64,000 nucleotides of DNA, taken from NCBI GenBank assembly GCA_003538135.1, contig DPOR01000013.1, forward strand, positions 489,927 to 553,926, read 5' to 3'. Both the position numbers and the translations under genes were made by a program. This DNA comes from Oscillospiraceae bacterium. GTDB taxonomy: Bacteria; Bacillota; Clostridia; Oscillospirales; Acutalibacteraceae. The notes under the pieces are model-generated. The model did no database searches and had not been told where the DNA came from. It saw only the letters and a program-made list of their open reading frames with translations. Below, piece by piece: positions 15,751 to 24,875 of this stretch. Position 1 is the stretch's first letter; every line of letters begins with the position of its first letter.

Positions 15751-16632
15751 ATGAAAAACAAAGCAGGGAACAAAAAGAAGTTATTTGAATCAATCGTCCA
15801 CGGTATATTCCTGATACTCGGGCTGATAACCGTCGGGTGCGTTCTGCTGATAACGGTATATCTTATTATATCCGGCATACCGGCGATAAAGAAAATCGGG
15901 CTTATCCCCTTCCTGTTCGGAAAAACGTGGGCCTCCACATCATCCGAGCCGTCGTTCGGCATACTGCCGTTCATTCTGACGAGCGTTTACGGCACGGCCG
16001 GCGCAATCGTTTTGGGCGTGCCGATAGGCTTTCTTACGGCAGTGTACATCTCAAAATATGCGCCGAAAAAAATCGGCGCCGTCATGCAATCCGCCGTCAG
16101 TCTGCTTGCGGGTATTCCGTCCGTCGTTTACGGTCTTGTGAGTATGCTCGTTTTAGTCCCCGCGATACAGAAAATATTCTCTCTGCCGGACGGCGCGAGT
16201 CTGCTCGCCGCGATAATCGTGCTTGCGGTAATGATTCTGCCGTCGATAATAAAGGTGTCCGTCACCGCTTTGCAGGCGGTGCCCAAAGAGTATGAGGATG
16301 CATCGCTCGCTTTGGGCGCGACTCCGACGGAAACATATTTCAGGGTGTCCGTGCCGGCGGCAAAAAGCGGAATAGCGGCCGCAGTTGTGCTCGGCGTCGG
16401 CAGGGCCATAGGCGAAGCGATGGCTGTTATGATGGTCTCGGGAAATGCTCCGAATATGCCGAGCCTTTTCGAAAGCGTACGCTTTCTGACAACGGCGGTG
16501 GCAAGCGAGATGTCATATTCGAGCGGGTTGCAGCGTCAGGCGCTCTTTTCTATAGCGCTCGTTCTCTTCCTGTTTATCATGCTGATAAACGCCGTTCTCA
16601 ACTTCTTTTTGAAGAAAGGCAGGGATGAATAG
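15751..16632 (+). CDS. pstC: Phosphate ABC transporter permease PstC
   Basis: A 293-residue inner membrane protein with six membrane segments. The EAA loop reads EYEDASLALGATPTETYFRVSVPAA, then GVGRAIGEAMAVMMVSGN. Together with PstA it forms the channel. A GAGAGGCG ribosome-binding region lies before the ATG. It is followed by pstA after 2 bp. Confidence 0.95.
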   Translation: MKNKAGNKKKLFESIVHGIFLILGLITVGCVLLITVYLIISGIPAIKKIGLIPFLFGKTWASTSSEPSFGILPFILTSVYGTAGAIVLGVPIGFLTAVYISKYAPKKIGAVMQSAVSLLAGIPSVVYGLVSMLVLVPAIQKIFSLPDGASLLAAIIVLAVMILPSIIKVSVTALQAVPKEYEDASLALGATPTETYFRVSVPAAKSGIAAAVVLGVGRAIGEAMAVMMVSGNAPNMPSLFESVRFLTTAVASEMSYSSGLQRQALFSIALVLFLFIMLINAVLNFFLKKGRDE

Positions 16633-16634
16633 AG

Positions 16635-17495
16635 ATGAAAAGCAAAAGTCGCACAAAGCGAAAAATATACTGCGCCGTAATGCAGGCTCTCGTTCGCATC
16701 GCCTCTGTCGCGGTTTGTCTGCTCGTAATTTTCATGACGGGATATGTGCTGATAAAGGGCATTCCCAATATCTCATGGGAGCTTATATCCTCGTCCCCGA
16801 GCTACCTTTCCGACAGAGTAGGCATACTGCCCGACATACTTAACACACTCTATATAATTCTCGCCTCGCTCGTTATTATCCTGCCCTTGGGCGTCGGCGC
16901 GGCGATATATCTCAATGAATACGCGGCAAACAAAAAGGTCGTGGCGCTCATAGAGTACGCCGCAGAGACGCTTTCGGGCATTCCGTCGATTATTTACGGA
17001 CTTGTCGGTATGCTTTTCTTCTGCCGGTTTTTAAAGATGAAAACCTCGCTTATCGCGGGCGCGCTGACGCTCGTTATTATGAACCTGCCCACTGTCATGC
17101 GTACTACACAGGAGAGCCTGAAAACCGTTCCGCAGAGCTACCGCGAGGGCGCGTTCGGCTTGGGCGCGGGAAAATGGAGAACCGTCCGAACCGTCGTCCT
17201 CCCCGACTGCATCGACGGCATAGTTACCGGGTGCATCCTCTCCGTCGGGCGCATTATCGGCGAATCGGCGGCTCTGCTGTTCACGGCGGGCTTCGCGCAC
17301 ACACTAAACGGCTTTTTCGACGGGCTCAAAAATTCGGGCGCAACGCTCACGGTTTCACTTTATGTCTACGCAAAGGAACAGGGCGAATTCGGCGTAGCCT
17401 TTGCAATAGCCGCAATACTAATAGCAATGACGGTGCTGATAAACCTATCCGCCTCGCTCGTCTCGCGCTGCTTTAAAAAGCGCAGACAGATATGA
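16635..17495 (+). CDS. pstA: Phosphate ABC transporter permease PstA
   Basis: A 286-residue inner membrane permease with six segments. The conserved cytoplasmic loop is SYREGAFGLGAGKWRTVRTVVLPDCIDGI, then SVGRIIGESAALLFTAG. It is a heterodimer partner of PstC. The next frame (pstB) begins within 15 bp of its stop. Confidence 0.95.
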   Translation: MKSKSRTKRKIYCAVMQALVRIASVAVCLLVIFMTGYVLIKGIPNISWELISSSPSYLSDRVGILPDILNTLYIILASLVIILPLGVGAAIYLNEYAANKKVVALIEYAAETLSGIPSIIYGLVGMLFFCRFLKMKTSLIAGALTLVIMNLPTVMRTTQESLKTVPQSYREGAFGLGAGKWRTVRTVVLPDCIDGIVTGCILSVGRIIGESAALLFTAGFAHTLNGFFDGLKNSGATLTVSLYVYAKEQGEFGVAFAIAAILIAMTVLINLSASLVSRCFKKRRQI

Positions 17496-17509
17496 GAAAG
17501 GAGAAAGAA

Positions 17510-18271
17510 ATGGAAAATAACGGCATAATTTCGGTCGGCGGGCTCAATCTCCGGTACGGTGAGCATCAGGCTCTGAAGGATATAAACATAGAGATAGAAC
17601 GCAACAGCATAACCGCGCTCATAGGTCCATCCGGCTGCGGCAAATCTACGTTTCTCAAAACGCTCGACAGAATGAACGACCTTATACCCGGAGTAAAAAT
17701 AACCGGAGATGTCCGCTACAACGGAGACGATATCTTCTCCCCGTCAGTCGATGTCAGCGAATTGAGGCGGCAGATAGGCATGGTGTTTCAAAAGCCAAAC
17801 CCGTTTCCCATGAGCATATACGACAACGTCGCCTACGGGCCGCGCACGCACGGCATCCGCTCGAAGGCGAAGCTCGACGAGACTGTTGAACGCTCTCTGC
17901 GCGGAGCGGCTATATGGGACGAGGTAAAGGATCGCCTGAAAAAGAATGCGCTCGGGCTTTCCGGCGGTCAGCAGCAGCGACTTTGCATTGCGCGGGCGCT
18001 TGCGGTTGAGCCGGAGGTATTGCTCATGGACGAGCCCACGAGTGCGCTCGACCCGATATCCACCTCGAAAATCGAGGAGCTTGCCATAAATCTCAAAGAG
18101 AAATACACTATAATTATAGTGACCCACAATATGCAGCAGGCGGTCAGAATATCGGACAACACGGCATTTTTTCTGCTCGGCGAGCTGATAGAATACGGCG
18201 CAACGGAGGAGATATTCTCCCAGCCCAAGGATCGCCGCACCGAGGACTACATAACAGGGAGGTTCGGATAA
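17510..18271 (+). CDS. pstB: Phosphate ABC transporter ATPase PstB
   Basis: A 253-residue ATPase. Walker A GPSGCGKS (39-46), Q-loop MVFQKPNPFPMSIYDNVAYGPR typical of PstB, signature LSGGQQQRLCIARAL, Walker B VLLMDEPTSALDP, H-loop VTHNMQQA. ATG 17510 is chosen because GAAAGGAG sits 6 bases upstream; the earlier ATG at 17492 overlaps the pstA stop but has a poorer site. The stop shares one base with phoU. Confidence 0.96.
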   Translation: MENNGIISVGGLNLRYGEHQALKDINIEIERNSITALIGPSGCGKSTFLKTLDRMNDLIPGVKITGDVRYNGDDIFSPSVDVSELRRQIGMVFQKPNPFPMSIYDNVAYGPRTHGIRSKAKLDETVERSLRGAAIWDEVKDRLKKNALGLSGGQQQRLCIARALAVEPEVLLMDEPTSALDPISTSKIEELAINLKEKYTIIIVTHNMQQAVRISDNTAFFLLGELIEYGATEEIFSQPKDRRTEDYITGRFG

Positions 18272-18915
18272 TGAGAAGCAGATTCGACGAACAGCTTGCG
18301 CTGCTCAACAAAGAAATGATAGAGATGGGCGCGCTTTGCGAAAAAGTGATATCCCTCGCCGTGGACGCTCTGGAAAACGGCGACTCGGAAGCAGCCTCGA
18401 AGGTCTCCCCTTTTGACAGCGAGATAGACGAGAAGGAGCGGACTATTGAGGCACTGTGTCTGAAGCTCCTGCTCCAGCAGCAGCCCGTGGCACGCGATTT
18501 GCGGCAGATATCCGCCGCGCTCAAGATGATAACGGACATGGAGCGCATAGGCGATCAGGCCGAGGATATAGCGGAAATAATCACTTTTCTCGGCGGCAGA
18601 GGCGACGAGAGCGACGGACTTCTTGAAAATATGGCGCATTCCGTTATAAAAATGGTAACGCAAAGTATTGATGCATATGTAAAATGTGATACAATATTAG
18701 CAATGGATGTCATAAATCAGGATGACACTGTGGACGCATATTTTGACGAGGTCAAGAAAAAGCTCATATCGAGAATTGCAAACGACCCGTCGGACGGCGA
18801 ATACATACTCGACCTGCTGATGATAGCCAAATATTTTGAACGCATAGGCGACCACGCGACTAACCTTGCCGAATGGGTCATCTTTTCGGTGACGGGAGAG
18901 CACAAGGAGGATTGA
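18271..18915 (+). CDS. phoU: Phosphate signalling protein PhoU
   Basis: A 214-residue all-helical protein with two PhoU repeats; the metal-binding E(D)xxxD patterns appear as MITDMERIGDQAEDIAE and AKYFERIGDHATNLAEW. PhoU links PstSCAB activity to the sensor kinase and dampens signalling when phosphate is plentiful. TAATG overlap with pstB and GGGAGG upstream. The sensor pair phoP-phoR follows directly. Confidence 0.95.
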   Translation: MRSRFDEQLALLNKEMIEMGALCEKVISLAVDALENGDSEAASKVSPFDSEIDEKERTIEALCLKLLLQQQPVARDLRQISAALKMITDMERIGDQAEDIAEIITFLGGRGDESDGLLENMAHSVIKMVTQSIDAYVKCDTILAMDVINQDDTVDAYFDEVKKKLISRIANDPSDGEYILDLLMIAKYFERIGDHATNLAEWVIFSVTGEHKED

Positions 18916-18917
18916 CT

Positions 18918-19595
18918 ATGATCTGGTGCGTTGAGGACGACGCGAGTATCCGCGACATTGAAGTTTATGCACTGCAATCGACGGGACTTGAGGCCAAGGG
19001 CTTCGAGGACGGCAGCTCATTCTGGGAGGCGCTCGGCAGCGAGGATAAGCCGGAGCTTGCGGTTATTGACGTCATGCTGCCCGGCATAAGCGGCATAGAG
19101 CTTTTACGCAGGATGAAGGAGTCGCCGGAGCTCTGCGACATTCCGGTGGTCATGGCGACCGCCAAGGACACGGAATATGACAAGATAACCGGCCTCGACC
19201 TCGGCGCCGACTACTACCTGACTAAGCCGTTCGGCGTCATGGAGCTTGTCTCCTGCGTCAAGGCGGTGCTCCGCCGCTGCAAGCCTAAAGCGAAGGAGCG
19301 CATTCTTAAAACGGACGGGCTCGAGGTGAATCTCGATGAGCACACGGTCACGGGAGACGGTCAAAATATAGTTCTGACCTACAAGGAATTTGAGCTTCTC
19401 AAGCTGTTTCTTTCAAATCCGGGCACGGCGTTCACGCGCGACAGGCTCATGGAGGAGGTCTGGGGCACGGACTATTGCGGCGAGACGCGCACCGTCGATA
19501 TGCACATACGCACGCTTAGACAGAAGCTCGGCAGATTCGGCGAAATGATAAAAACCGTTCGCGGAGTCGGCTACCGCATGGAGGCCGACAAATGA
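18918..19595 (+). CDS. phoP: OmpR-family response regulator, PhoP/PhoB type
   Basis: A 225-residue regulator: receiver domain with phosphoacceptor Asp 51 (AVIDVMLPG), switch Thr (MATAKDTEYD) and Lys (LTKPFGVMEL); then a winged-helix domain ending with EVWGTDYCGETRTVDMHIRTLRQKLG and VRGVGYRM. It is likely to bind the direct repeats before pstS. The start at 18918 has AAGGAGG 7 bases away and follows phoU by 2 bp. Confidence 0.93.
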   Translation: MIWCVEDDASIRDIEVYALQSTGLEAKGFEDGSSFWEALGSEDKPELAVIDVMLPGISGIELLRRMKESPELCDIPVVMATAKDTEYDKITGLDLGADYYLTKPFGVMELVSCVKAVLRRCKPKAKERILKTDGLEVNLDEHTVTGDGQNIVLTYKEFELLKLFLSNPGTAFTRDRLMEEVWGTDYCGETRTVDMHIRTLRQKLGRFGEMIKTVRGVGYRMEADK

Positions 19596-21250
19596 CAAAA
19601 CGGATTTTCAAATCGATTTTCTTGGCGGCGTTCTGCGTGCTTTTGGCGTCGCTCGTCATTATCACGGGCTGCCTTTACGAATACTACAGCAAGACATTTG
19701 AAAATCAGATGAGAGACGAGCTTGACCTCGCCGCCGCGGCTGTGGACATCAGCGGAAGCGGATATCTGAAAGCCATAGCGCCGAGCGGATACCGCCTGTC
19801 GCTGATAGACAAAAACGGCAAGGTGCTTTACGACACCGTGCAGGACGCGGACACGCTTACAAACCACGCGGACAGGGATGAAGTAAAGCAGGCTCTCGAA
19901 AACGGAGACGGAAGCAGCACCCGCTACTCCTCCACCCTGCTTAAAAAGACAACATATATTGCAAAAAAGCTCGGCAACGGCAATATTCTGAGAATATCGT
20001 CGAGCCGCGCGACAGTCGGAATGCTCGTATTTGAGGCTATGCAGCCGATACTTATAGTGATAGTCGCGGCGCTTATAATTTCGGCGGTTATCGCGTCTCG
20101 GCTCTCAAAGAGAATTGTCGAGCCGCTAAACTCGCTCGACCTTGAGCATCCGCTTGAGAACAACACATATGACGAGTTGGCTCCCCTGCTCGGCAGAATA
20201 AACCGTCAGCACGAACAGATAAACGACCAGCTCGGCGCACTTCGCAAAAAAACGGACGAATTCGAGCAGATAACGGACAACATGAAGGAGGGGCTTGTGC
20301 TCCTCGACAACGACGGAAAGATACTGAGCATAAATCCCGCCGCGTGCAGGCTGTTTGAAACAACTCGTGACTGCATCGGCAGCGACTTCCTGTCAATAGA
20401 CCGAAGCCTCGAAATATTCTCCGCAATAAAACTCGCCGACGAGAGCGGACACAGCGAGACGCGCGAAAAATACGGAGACAGGACATATCAGTTTGACGTC
20501 AGCCGTATAGAGTCGGACGGCGCTGCGCGCGGTTCGGTTATCCTGTTTTTCGACATGACCGAGCAGCAAAACTCCGAAAAGATTCGCCGCGAATTTACCG
20601 CAAATGTATCGCATGAGCTGAAAACTCCGCTCCAGGGAATAATCGGAAGCGCGGAGCTCATAGAAAACGGAATGGTCAGGGACGAGGATATGCCGCGCTT
20701 CGTCGGGCACATACGCTCGGAGGCGCAGCGGCTTGTCAGCCTGATAAACGACATAATTAGGCTCTCTCAGCTCGACGAGGGCGATGAGATGCCGCGCGAA
20801 AATGTCGGGCTTCTCTCGCTGTCGCAGGAAATCTCCGAGGATCTCGGAGCCGCGGCAAAGAAGAAAAACGTCACCTTGAACGTCGGCGGGCGAGAAGCTT
20901 ATGTTTTCGGAGTGCCGAGACTTCTGTATGAAATCGTATATAATCTCTGCGACAACGCGATAAAATACAACTGCGAGGGCGGGCGCGTTGACATAAGCGT
21001 GGAGAATGAAAACAGCTCAGCGGTGCTCACGGTTTCGGACACGGGCATCGGCATAGCGCCGAAGCATCAAGCGAGAATTTTCGAGCGGTTCTACCGAGTT
21101 GACAAGAGCCACTCGAAGGCTACGGGCGGAACGGGACTCGGGCTGTCGATAGTCAAGCACGCGGTGCTCTGTCACGGCGGTACGCTCTCGCTCGAAAGCG
21201 AAGAGAATAAGGGCACGCGCATAACGGTAACGCTGCCGCTGAGCAAATAA
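19592..21250 (+). CDS. phoR: Sensor histidine kinase, PhoR type
   Basis: A 552-residue membrane kinase: membrane helices at about 9-28 and 148-168 around an extracytoplasmic domain, a short linker, a PAS domain (about 223-325), phosphoacceptor His 341 in NVSHELKTPLQG, and a catalytic domain with NAIKYN (N box), DTGIGI (G1), FERFYR and TGGTGLGLSIV (G2). The ATG overlaps the phoP stop. Operon position and domain order fit PhoR, the phosphate-limitation sensor. Confidence 0.93.
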   Translation: MTKRIFKSIFLAAFCVLLASLVIITGCLYEYYSKTFENQMRDELDLAAAAVDISGSGYLKAIAPSGYRLSLIDKNGKVLYDTVQDADTLTNHADRDEVKQALENGDGSSTRYSSTLLKKTTYIAKKLGNGNILRISSSRATVGMLVFEAMQPILIVIVAALIISAVIASRLSKRIVEPLNSLDLEHPLENNTYDELAPLLGRINRQHEQINDQLGALRKKTDEFEQITDNMKEGLVLLDNDGKILSINPAACRLFETTRDCIGSDFLSIDRSLEIFSAIKLADESGHSETREKYGDRTYQFDVSRIESDGAARGSVILFFDMTEQQNSEKIRREFTANVSHELKTPLQGIIGSAELIENGMVRDEDMPRFVGHIRSEAQRLVSLINDIIRLSQLDEGDEMPRENVGLLSLSQEISEDLGAAAKKKNVTLNVGGREAYVFGVPRLLYEIVYNLCDNAIKYNCEGGRVDISVENENSSAVLTVSDTGIGIAPKHQARIFERFYRVDKSHSKATGGTGLGLSIVKHAVLCHGGTLSLESEENKGTRITVTLPLSK

Positions 21251-21253
21251 AAA

Positions 21254-21300
21254 AAACGGACTGCCGCATTCAAAAGAGAATGGACAGTCCGTTTGAATTT
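21254..21300. terminator. Terminator after phoR
   Basis: Stem AAACGGACTG / CAGTCCGTTT with an inner CATTC / GAATG helix. It lies between convergent phoR and the permease gene, A-rich on one side and T-rich on the other, so it can serve both. Confidence 0.85.
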
Positions 21301-21303
21301 AGG

Positions 21304-22554
21304 TTATATATTTTTCTCATGCAATTCAGAGAGGCGTTCCGCCTTTTTTCTGACTCTTCTGCGGCGGTCGAAGCAATAGACAAGCGCGCCGAGCGACACT
21401 ACGTCAATAACAACAACCATGTCGAAGAATATGCCGAGCACAACCATTGCCGCAAACGCAATAATCGCCAGAACCCTCTTGTTGCCCTTGAATGCGGTTT
21501 TGATAGCCTTGAAGCGAACTTTCTTCCATGCGGTACAGATAATTATAACGGCGAGAGTCGCAGTGGGCACGCGCATTATAACGGGATGAGCGACTACGGA
21601 AAACAGGATCATTATAACAGCGGCAAAAATTCCCGTCATGCGGGTCTCTCCCTCGGAGCTCTCGTCGCCTACGGTCATTCCGTCGCACATCGGGCAGATT
21701 ATCGACCTGACGCCCTTAAACGCAAGCGAGCTGCGAACGGCCGAAACCCTGTTTTCTCTAAGCAGCGTGTCGGAGACAAGGACGACCACAAGCGCCCAAG
21801 CATATATGAACGACGGGAGCAGCTTTTCGGGAGTGACGTCAAAAATACTGATATCGCCGACGAGCATGAAGCTCGGCGAAGAGACAAATGCGCCGACTTC
21901 GTCTATGGCCGTGTGCTCCGCGACGGGATTGAGAATGAGGTTCAACACAGTAGTCAGCACAAGCGCCACGGCAGGCGCGGGAACCTTGCGGCTGAGCTTC
22001 TTGAATTTTATCGGGTAGGTTATCATTATGACGAGGGTTATCGTGCCGTAGAGCACACCGCGCCAGTTAGAGTGGAAGCCGAACGAGCGATAAGCGGCAA
22101 GTGTCTCAAATGCGGAGCCCGACGGGACACCTATGCCGAAATAGTAATTCACCTGGGTTATACACAGCACGGCAGCAACAATAAAGGTCACCGCTCCGAG
22201 CGCCGCGGGAGGTATTTTGAAAAACGACTTGTTGAACTGTATCGTTGCGACAAACAGCAGGAGCATACCCGCGATAATACTCGAGAGCATGGCGCCGGGT
22301 ACGCCTATCGTATTGGCGGCATATATAAGTATCGCAAAAACCTCGACATGGGGCGTGGGAATTCTGTCCGGGCTGCCCGAGCCTATAATGCAGGCTATTA
22401 TCGCGCCGACAAGTCCCGCCGCCGCGCCGAACGGCGAATTGCTGCCGAAAGCGAGCGCGAGAGGAAAAATCCACCCGACCGCAGTCAGCGAGCCGAGGGC
22501 GTCCTTTTTCAGTTTCTGCAAATCATATTTTCCGTTCTTTTTCAAAAGCCTCAC
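21304..22554 (-). CDS. SulP-like permease without STAS domain
   Basis: A 416-residue membrane protein with about 11-12 hydrophobic segments. Its order resembles the SulP/SLC26 transporters: a GLVGAIIACIIGSGSPDRI loop early, AGMLLLFVATIQFNKSFFKIPPAALGAV, then KVPAPAVALVLTTVLN. SulP proteins carry sulfate or other anions and usually end in a STAS domain, which is missing here; the C-terminus is just a short basic tail. Substrate not assignable. The start is GTG 22554 with GGAGG 6 bases away. A promoter TTGAAA-N17-TATAAT lies at 22569-22597. Confidence 0.6.
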   Translation of the reverse strand: MRLLKKNGKYDLQKLKKDALGSLTAVGWIFPLALAFGSNSPFGAAAGLVGAIIACIIGSGSPDRIPTPHVEVFAILIYAANTIGVPGAMLSSIIAGMLLLFVATIQFNKSFFKIPPAALGAVTFIVAAVLCITQVNYYFGIGVPSGSAFETLAAYRSFGFHSNWRGVLYGTITLVIMITYPIKFKKLSRKVPAPAVALVLTTVLNLILNPVAEHTAIDEVGAFVSSPSFMLVGDISIFDVTPEKLLPSFIYAWALVVVLVSDTLLRENRVSAVRSSLAFKGVRSIICPMCDGMTVGDESSEGETRMTGIFAAVIMILFSVVAHPVIMRVPTATLAVIIICTAWKKVRFKAIKTAFKGNKRVLAIIAFAAMVVLGIFFDMVVVIDVVSLGALVYCFDRRRRVRKKAERLSELHEKNI

Positions 22555-22568
22555 TCCGTTCCTCCGAT

Positions 22569-22597
22569 ATTATATTATATCCCTCCGCTTTTTTCAA
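22569..22597 (-). promoter_or_regulatory. Promoter of the SulP-like permease
   Basis: Minus strand TTGAAA (22597-22592), 17 bp, TATAAT (22574-22569), very close to the GTG start (leader of about 10 bases). Confidence 0.65.
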
Positions 22598-22634
22598 GAC
22601 AGATTCAAAAGCCGGAGAAATTATCCTTATAATA

Positions 22635-22663
22635 TTGATTTAACGCCCCGCAGGATATATAAT
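22635..22663 (+). promoter_or_regulatory. Promoter of ppa
   Basis: TTGATT (22635-22640), 17 bp, TATAAT (22658-22663), 28 bp upstream of the ATG. Confidence 0.85.
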
Positions 22664-22691
22664 AAAAAGAAAGGACAGGAGGAAAAGAACC

Positions 22692-23243
22692 ATGATGAAC
22701 ATATGGCACGACATAGCTCCGGAGAGAATAAAGAGCGACGATTTTGTCGCCTGCATCGAGATATCCAAGGGCGGCAAGAACAAATACGAGATGGACAAGG
22801 AGACCGGTATGCTCAAGCTCGACCGCGTTCTCTACACCTCGACCCACTACCCCGCCAACTACGGCTTTATTCCGCGCACCTACGCCGATGACAACGACCC
22901 GCTTGACGTACTTGTTCTGTGCAGCGAAGAGATTCTGCCGATGACGCTCGTCAAGTGCTACCCGATAGGCGTTATCAAGATGATAGACAGCCAGTCGATA
23001 GACGAAAAGATAATCGCTATCCCCGACCGCGACCCGAACTACAACGTCTACAGAGATGTCAACAGCCTGCCCAGGCACATTCTTGACGAGATAATGCACT
23101 TTTTCAGCGTATACAAGATGCTCGAGGGCAAGGAGACGATAGTCAAAGAGCTCTGCGGACGCGATACGGCGATAGAGATAACCGCTAAGTGCATCAAGGC
23201 GTACCGCGAAAAATTCGGAGACGAAGAGAACAAAAAACAATAA
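22692..23243 (+). CDS. ppa: Inorganic pyrophosphatase, family I
   Basis: Hydrolyses pyrophosphate to phosphate and pulls biosynthetic reactions forward. The 183-residue soluble enzyme shows ISKGGKNKYEMDKETGMLKLDR, YPANYGFIPRTYADDNDPLDVLVL (signature Asp residues) and PDRDPNYNVY. AGGAGG precedes ATG 22692; the second ATG at 22695 is also possible. Monocistronic, with its own promoter and terminator. Confidence 0.95.
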   Translation: MMNIWHDIAPERIKSDDFVACIEISKGGKNKYEMDKETGMLKLDRVLYTSTHYPANYGFIPRTYADDNDPLDVLVLCSEEILPMTLVKCYPIGVIKMIDSQSIDEKIIAIPDRDPNYNVYRDVNSLPRHILDEIMHFFSVYKMLEGKETIVKELCGRDTAIEITAKCIKAYREKFGDEENKKQ

Positions 23244-23280
23244 AAACCCCGCAGATTTGCAGGGAGTATATAAGGCGATA

Positions 23281-23316
23281 AATCCTACCCGTGTTTTTGT
23301 CGGGTAGGATTTTTTG
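23281..23316 (+). terminator. Terminator of ppa
   Basis: Eleven-base stem AATCCTACCCG / CGGGTAGGATT with a 9-base loop and TTTT tail. The rest of the 255-bp gap (23317-23446) holds nothing that I recognise. Confidence 0.85.
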
Positions 23317-23446
23317 CAGCTTTTCGCAAGACGTGGACGGTGATAAAACCTGCCGGTGTATTCGCATCAGCATTTAAACATGGTATATGGCACACTGATA
23401 ACCCGATAACTTTGTAAAAAAATATTTCTGTTTACACGCGAGAATC

Positions 23447-23489
23447 AAAAAAACGAGGCTGCGACGAAGTTGAATGCTTTGTCGCAGCC
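23447..23489 (-). terminator. Terminator of the amino-acid permease operon
   Basis: Nine-base stem GGCTGCGAC / GTCGCAGCC (23457-23465 with 23481-23489); on the minus strand the stem is followed by CGTTTTTTT. Confidence 0.85.
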
Positions 23490-23498
23490 CACATGATT

Positions 23499-24875
23499 TT
23501 ACTTGCCTTCGTCAATTTCTGCGGCTTTTTCCGCTTCGGCCTTTGCGGCTTCGATTTCGTGAAGGTCAACTTTTCCGGCTTTAAGTCTGTAGAAGCTGTA
23601 AGCAAAGATGAATATCACGACGATAACAATCAAAATCCTGTCGCGCACGCTGAGCGTTGTGAAAAGACAGGCCGTGATGAAAAGAGAACAGAGCGTTGAA
23701 ACGGCAACGGCAATATAGAGCGCCCATTTTGGCATTCTGAAAAAACTTGTCTTCCACGCGTGAGGATAATTCTTTATGGGACGCAGAACAAGAATGTTGT
23801 TTATCGTGTTGAGAATCATTGTCGGAATCATCATGATCGAAATGAGCTCCTGCAAACCGAAATCGACAAAAATCGAAACAATTGCGATTATATAGAGCAA
23901 AAGCATGATTACATAGGGGTAATCCTTCTTCGTCTTTTTGCCTAGGAAGGCCGGGAGCCATCCGTCGTTGACCGCAGCCATGAGCGGATATCTGATTCCG
24001 GCGATCGTCGAATAAAGCGAGGTCGCAATCGCAAAGCACGCGCCGCCTATGATAAACACAACGAAAACCGGATACGGGAAGATTTCCTTTGCAACAACGC
24101 CGAGGTTCTTGTCCGCAACATTTTCAACGGGCACAACGCCGACCGAAACGATGCCGATAAGAGTGTACACAATCAAAACAACGAGCGAAGAAACGATAAT
24201 CGCCTTCGGAAGCGTCTTTTTGGGGTTCTTCGCGTCCGAGGTCATGTCAATCGGCATTGTCGAACCCTGGCAGGCAAAGCTCATTACAGCAATAGCCATG
24301 AAAAGTCCCATGAAGCCGCCCTTGAAATATCCGTCCGAAGTCGGCCTGACGGCTTCAAGGTTTACTTCCGGAAGACCGACGGCAATATAGACGATAAGCG
24401 ATATAACCAGCACGACAACCATTATCATGTTGAACTTGCCCATGAATTTTCCGCCGAGGAGAGTCGTTGCAAAGAACAGGGTGATTATCGCAACGGCGAT
24501 AAGATTGCGGTACGGTTCAATCTGCGGAAAAACCGTTGCCGCATAGTCGACGACCGAGAGGCCGTACATCGCAAAGGCGAGTCCGGAAAAAATGAGCGAA
24601 ATCGCCGAAAAACCGACCAATATAGGCGGCTGTATAAGGGCCGTCTGGCTGTATCTTCCGCCCGGCATGGTGAACATTCCCGCCATAAGCGATTTGTAAA
24701 AATAAGCGAAAAAGACAACTATGTTCGCAATAATAAGCGCAAGCGGAATTGATTTTCCCGTATATCCGATTCCGACGCCCATTGAAACAAAGATTCCGGA
24801 GCCGATGCAGTTACCGATTCCGTATGCCGCCATTTCGGCAACGCCCAATTTTTTCTTCTCTTTAACTTCTGCCAC
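23499..24875 (-). CDS. APC-family amino acid permease
   Basis: A 458-residue transporter with about 12 membrane segments; the helix-1 motif GIGNCIGSGIFVSMG and later MPGGRY and SFACQGSTMPIDMTSDAKNPKKTLPKA are typical of the amino acid-polyamine-organocation superfamily. Start GTG 24875 with GGGGTG upstream; it overlaps the end of the PLP-lyase fusion gene by 14 bp, so the two are coupled. The partner enzyme suggests a sulfur-containing amino acid as substrate, which is inference only. Codon choice is AT-richer than in the flanking operons. Confidence 0.88.
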   Translation of the reverse strand: MAEVKEKKKLGVAEMAAYGIGNCIGSGIFVSMGVGIGYTGKSIPLALIIANIVVFFAYFYKSLMAGMFTMPGGRYSQTALIQPPILVGFSAISLIFSGLAFAMYGLSVVDYAATVFPQIEPYRNLIAVAIITLFFATTLLGGKFMGKFNMIMVVVLVISLIVYIAVGLPEVNLEAVRPTSDGYFKGGFMGLFMAIAVMSFACQGSTMPIDMTSDAKNPKKTLPKAIIVSSLVVLIVYTLIGIVSVGVVPVENVADKNLGVVAKEIFPYPVFVVFIIGGACFAIATSLYSTIAGIRYPLMAAVNDGWLPAFLGKKTKKDYPYVIMLLLYIIAIVSIFVDFGLQELISIMMIPTMILNTINNILVLRPIKNYPHAWKTSFFRMPKWALYIAVAVSTLCSLFITACLFTTLSVRDRILIVIVVIFIFAYSFYRLKAGKVDLHEIEAAKAEAEKAAEIDEGK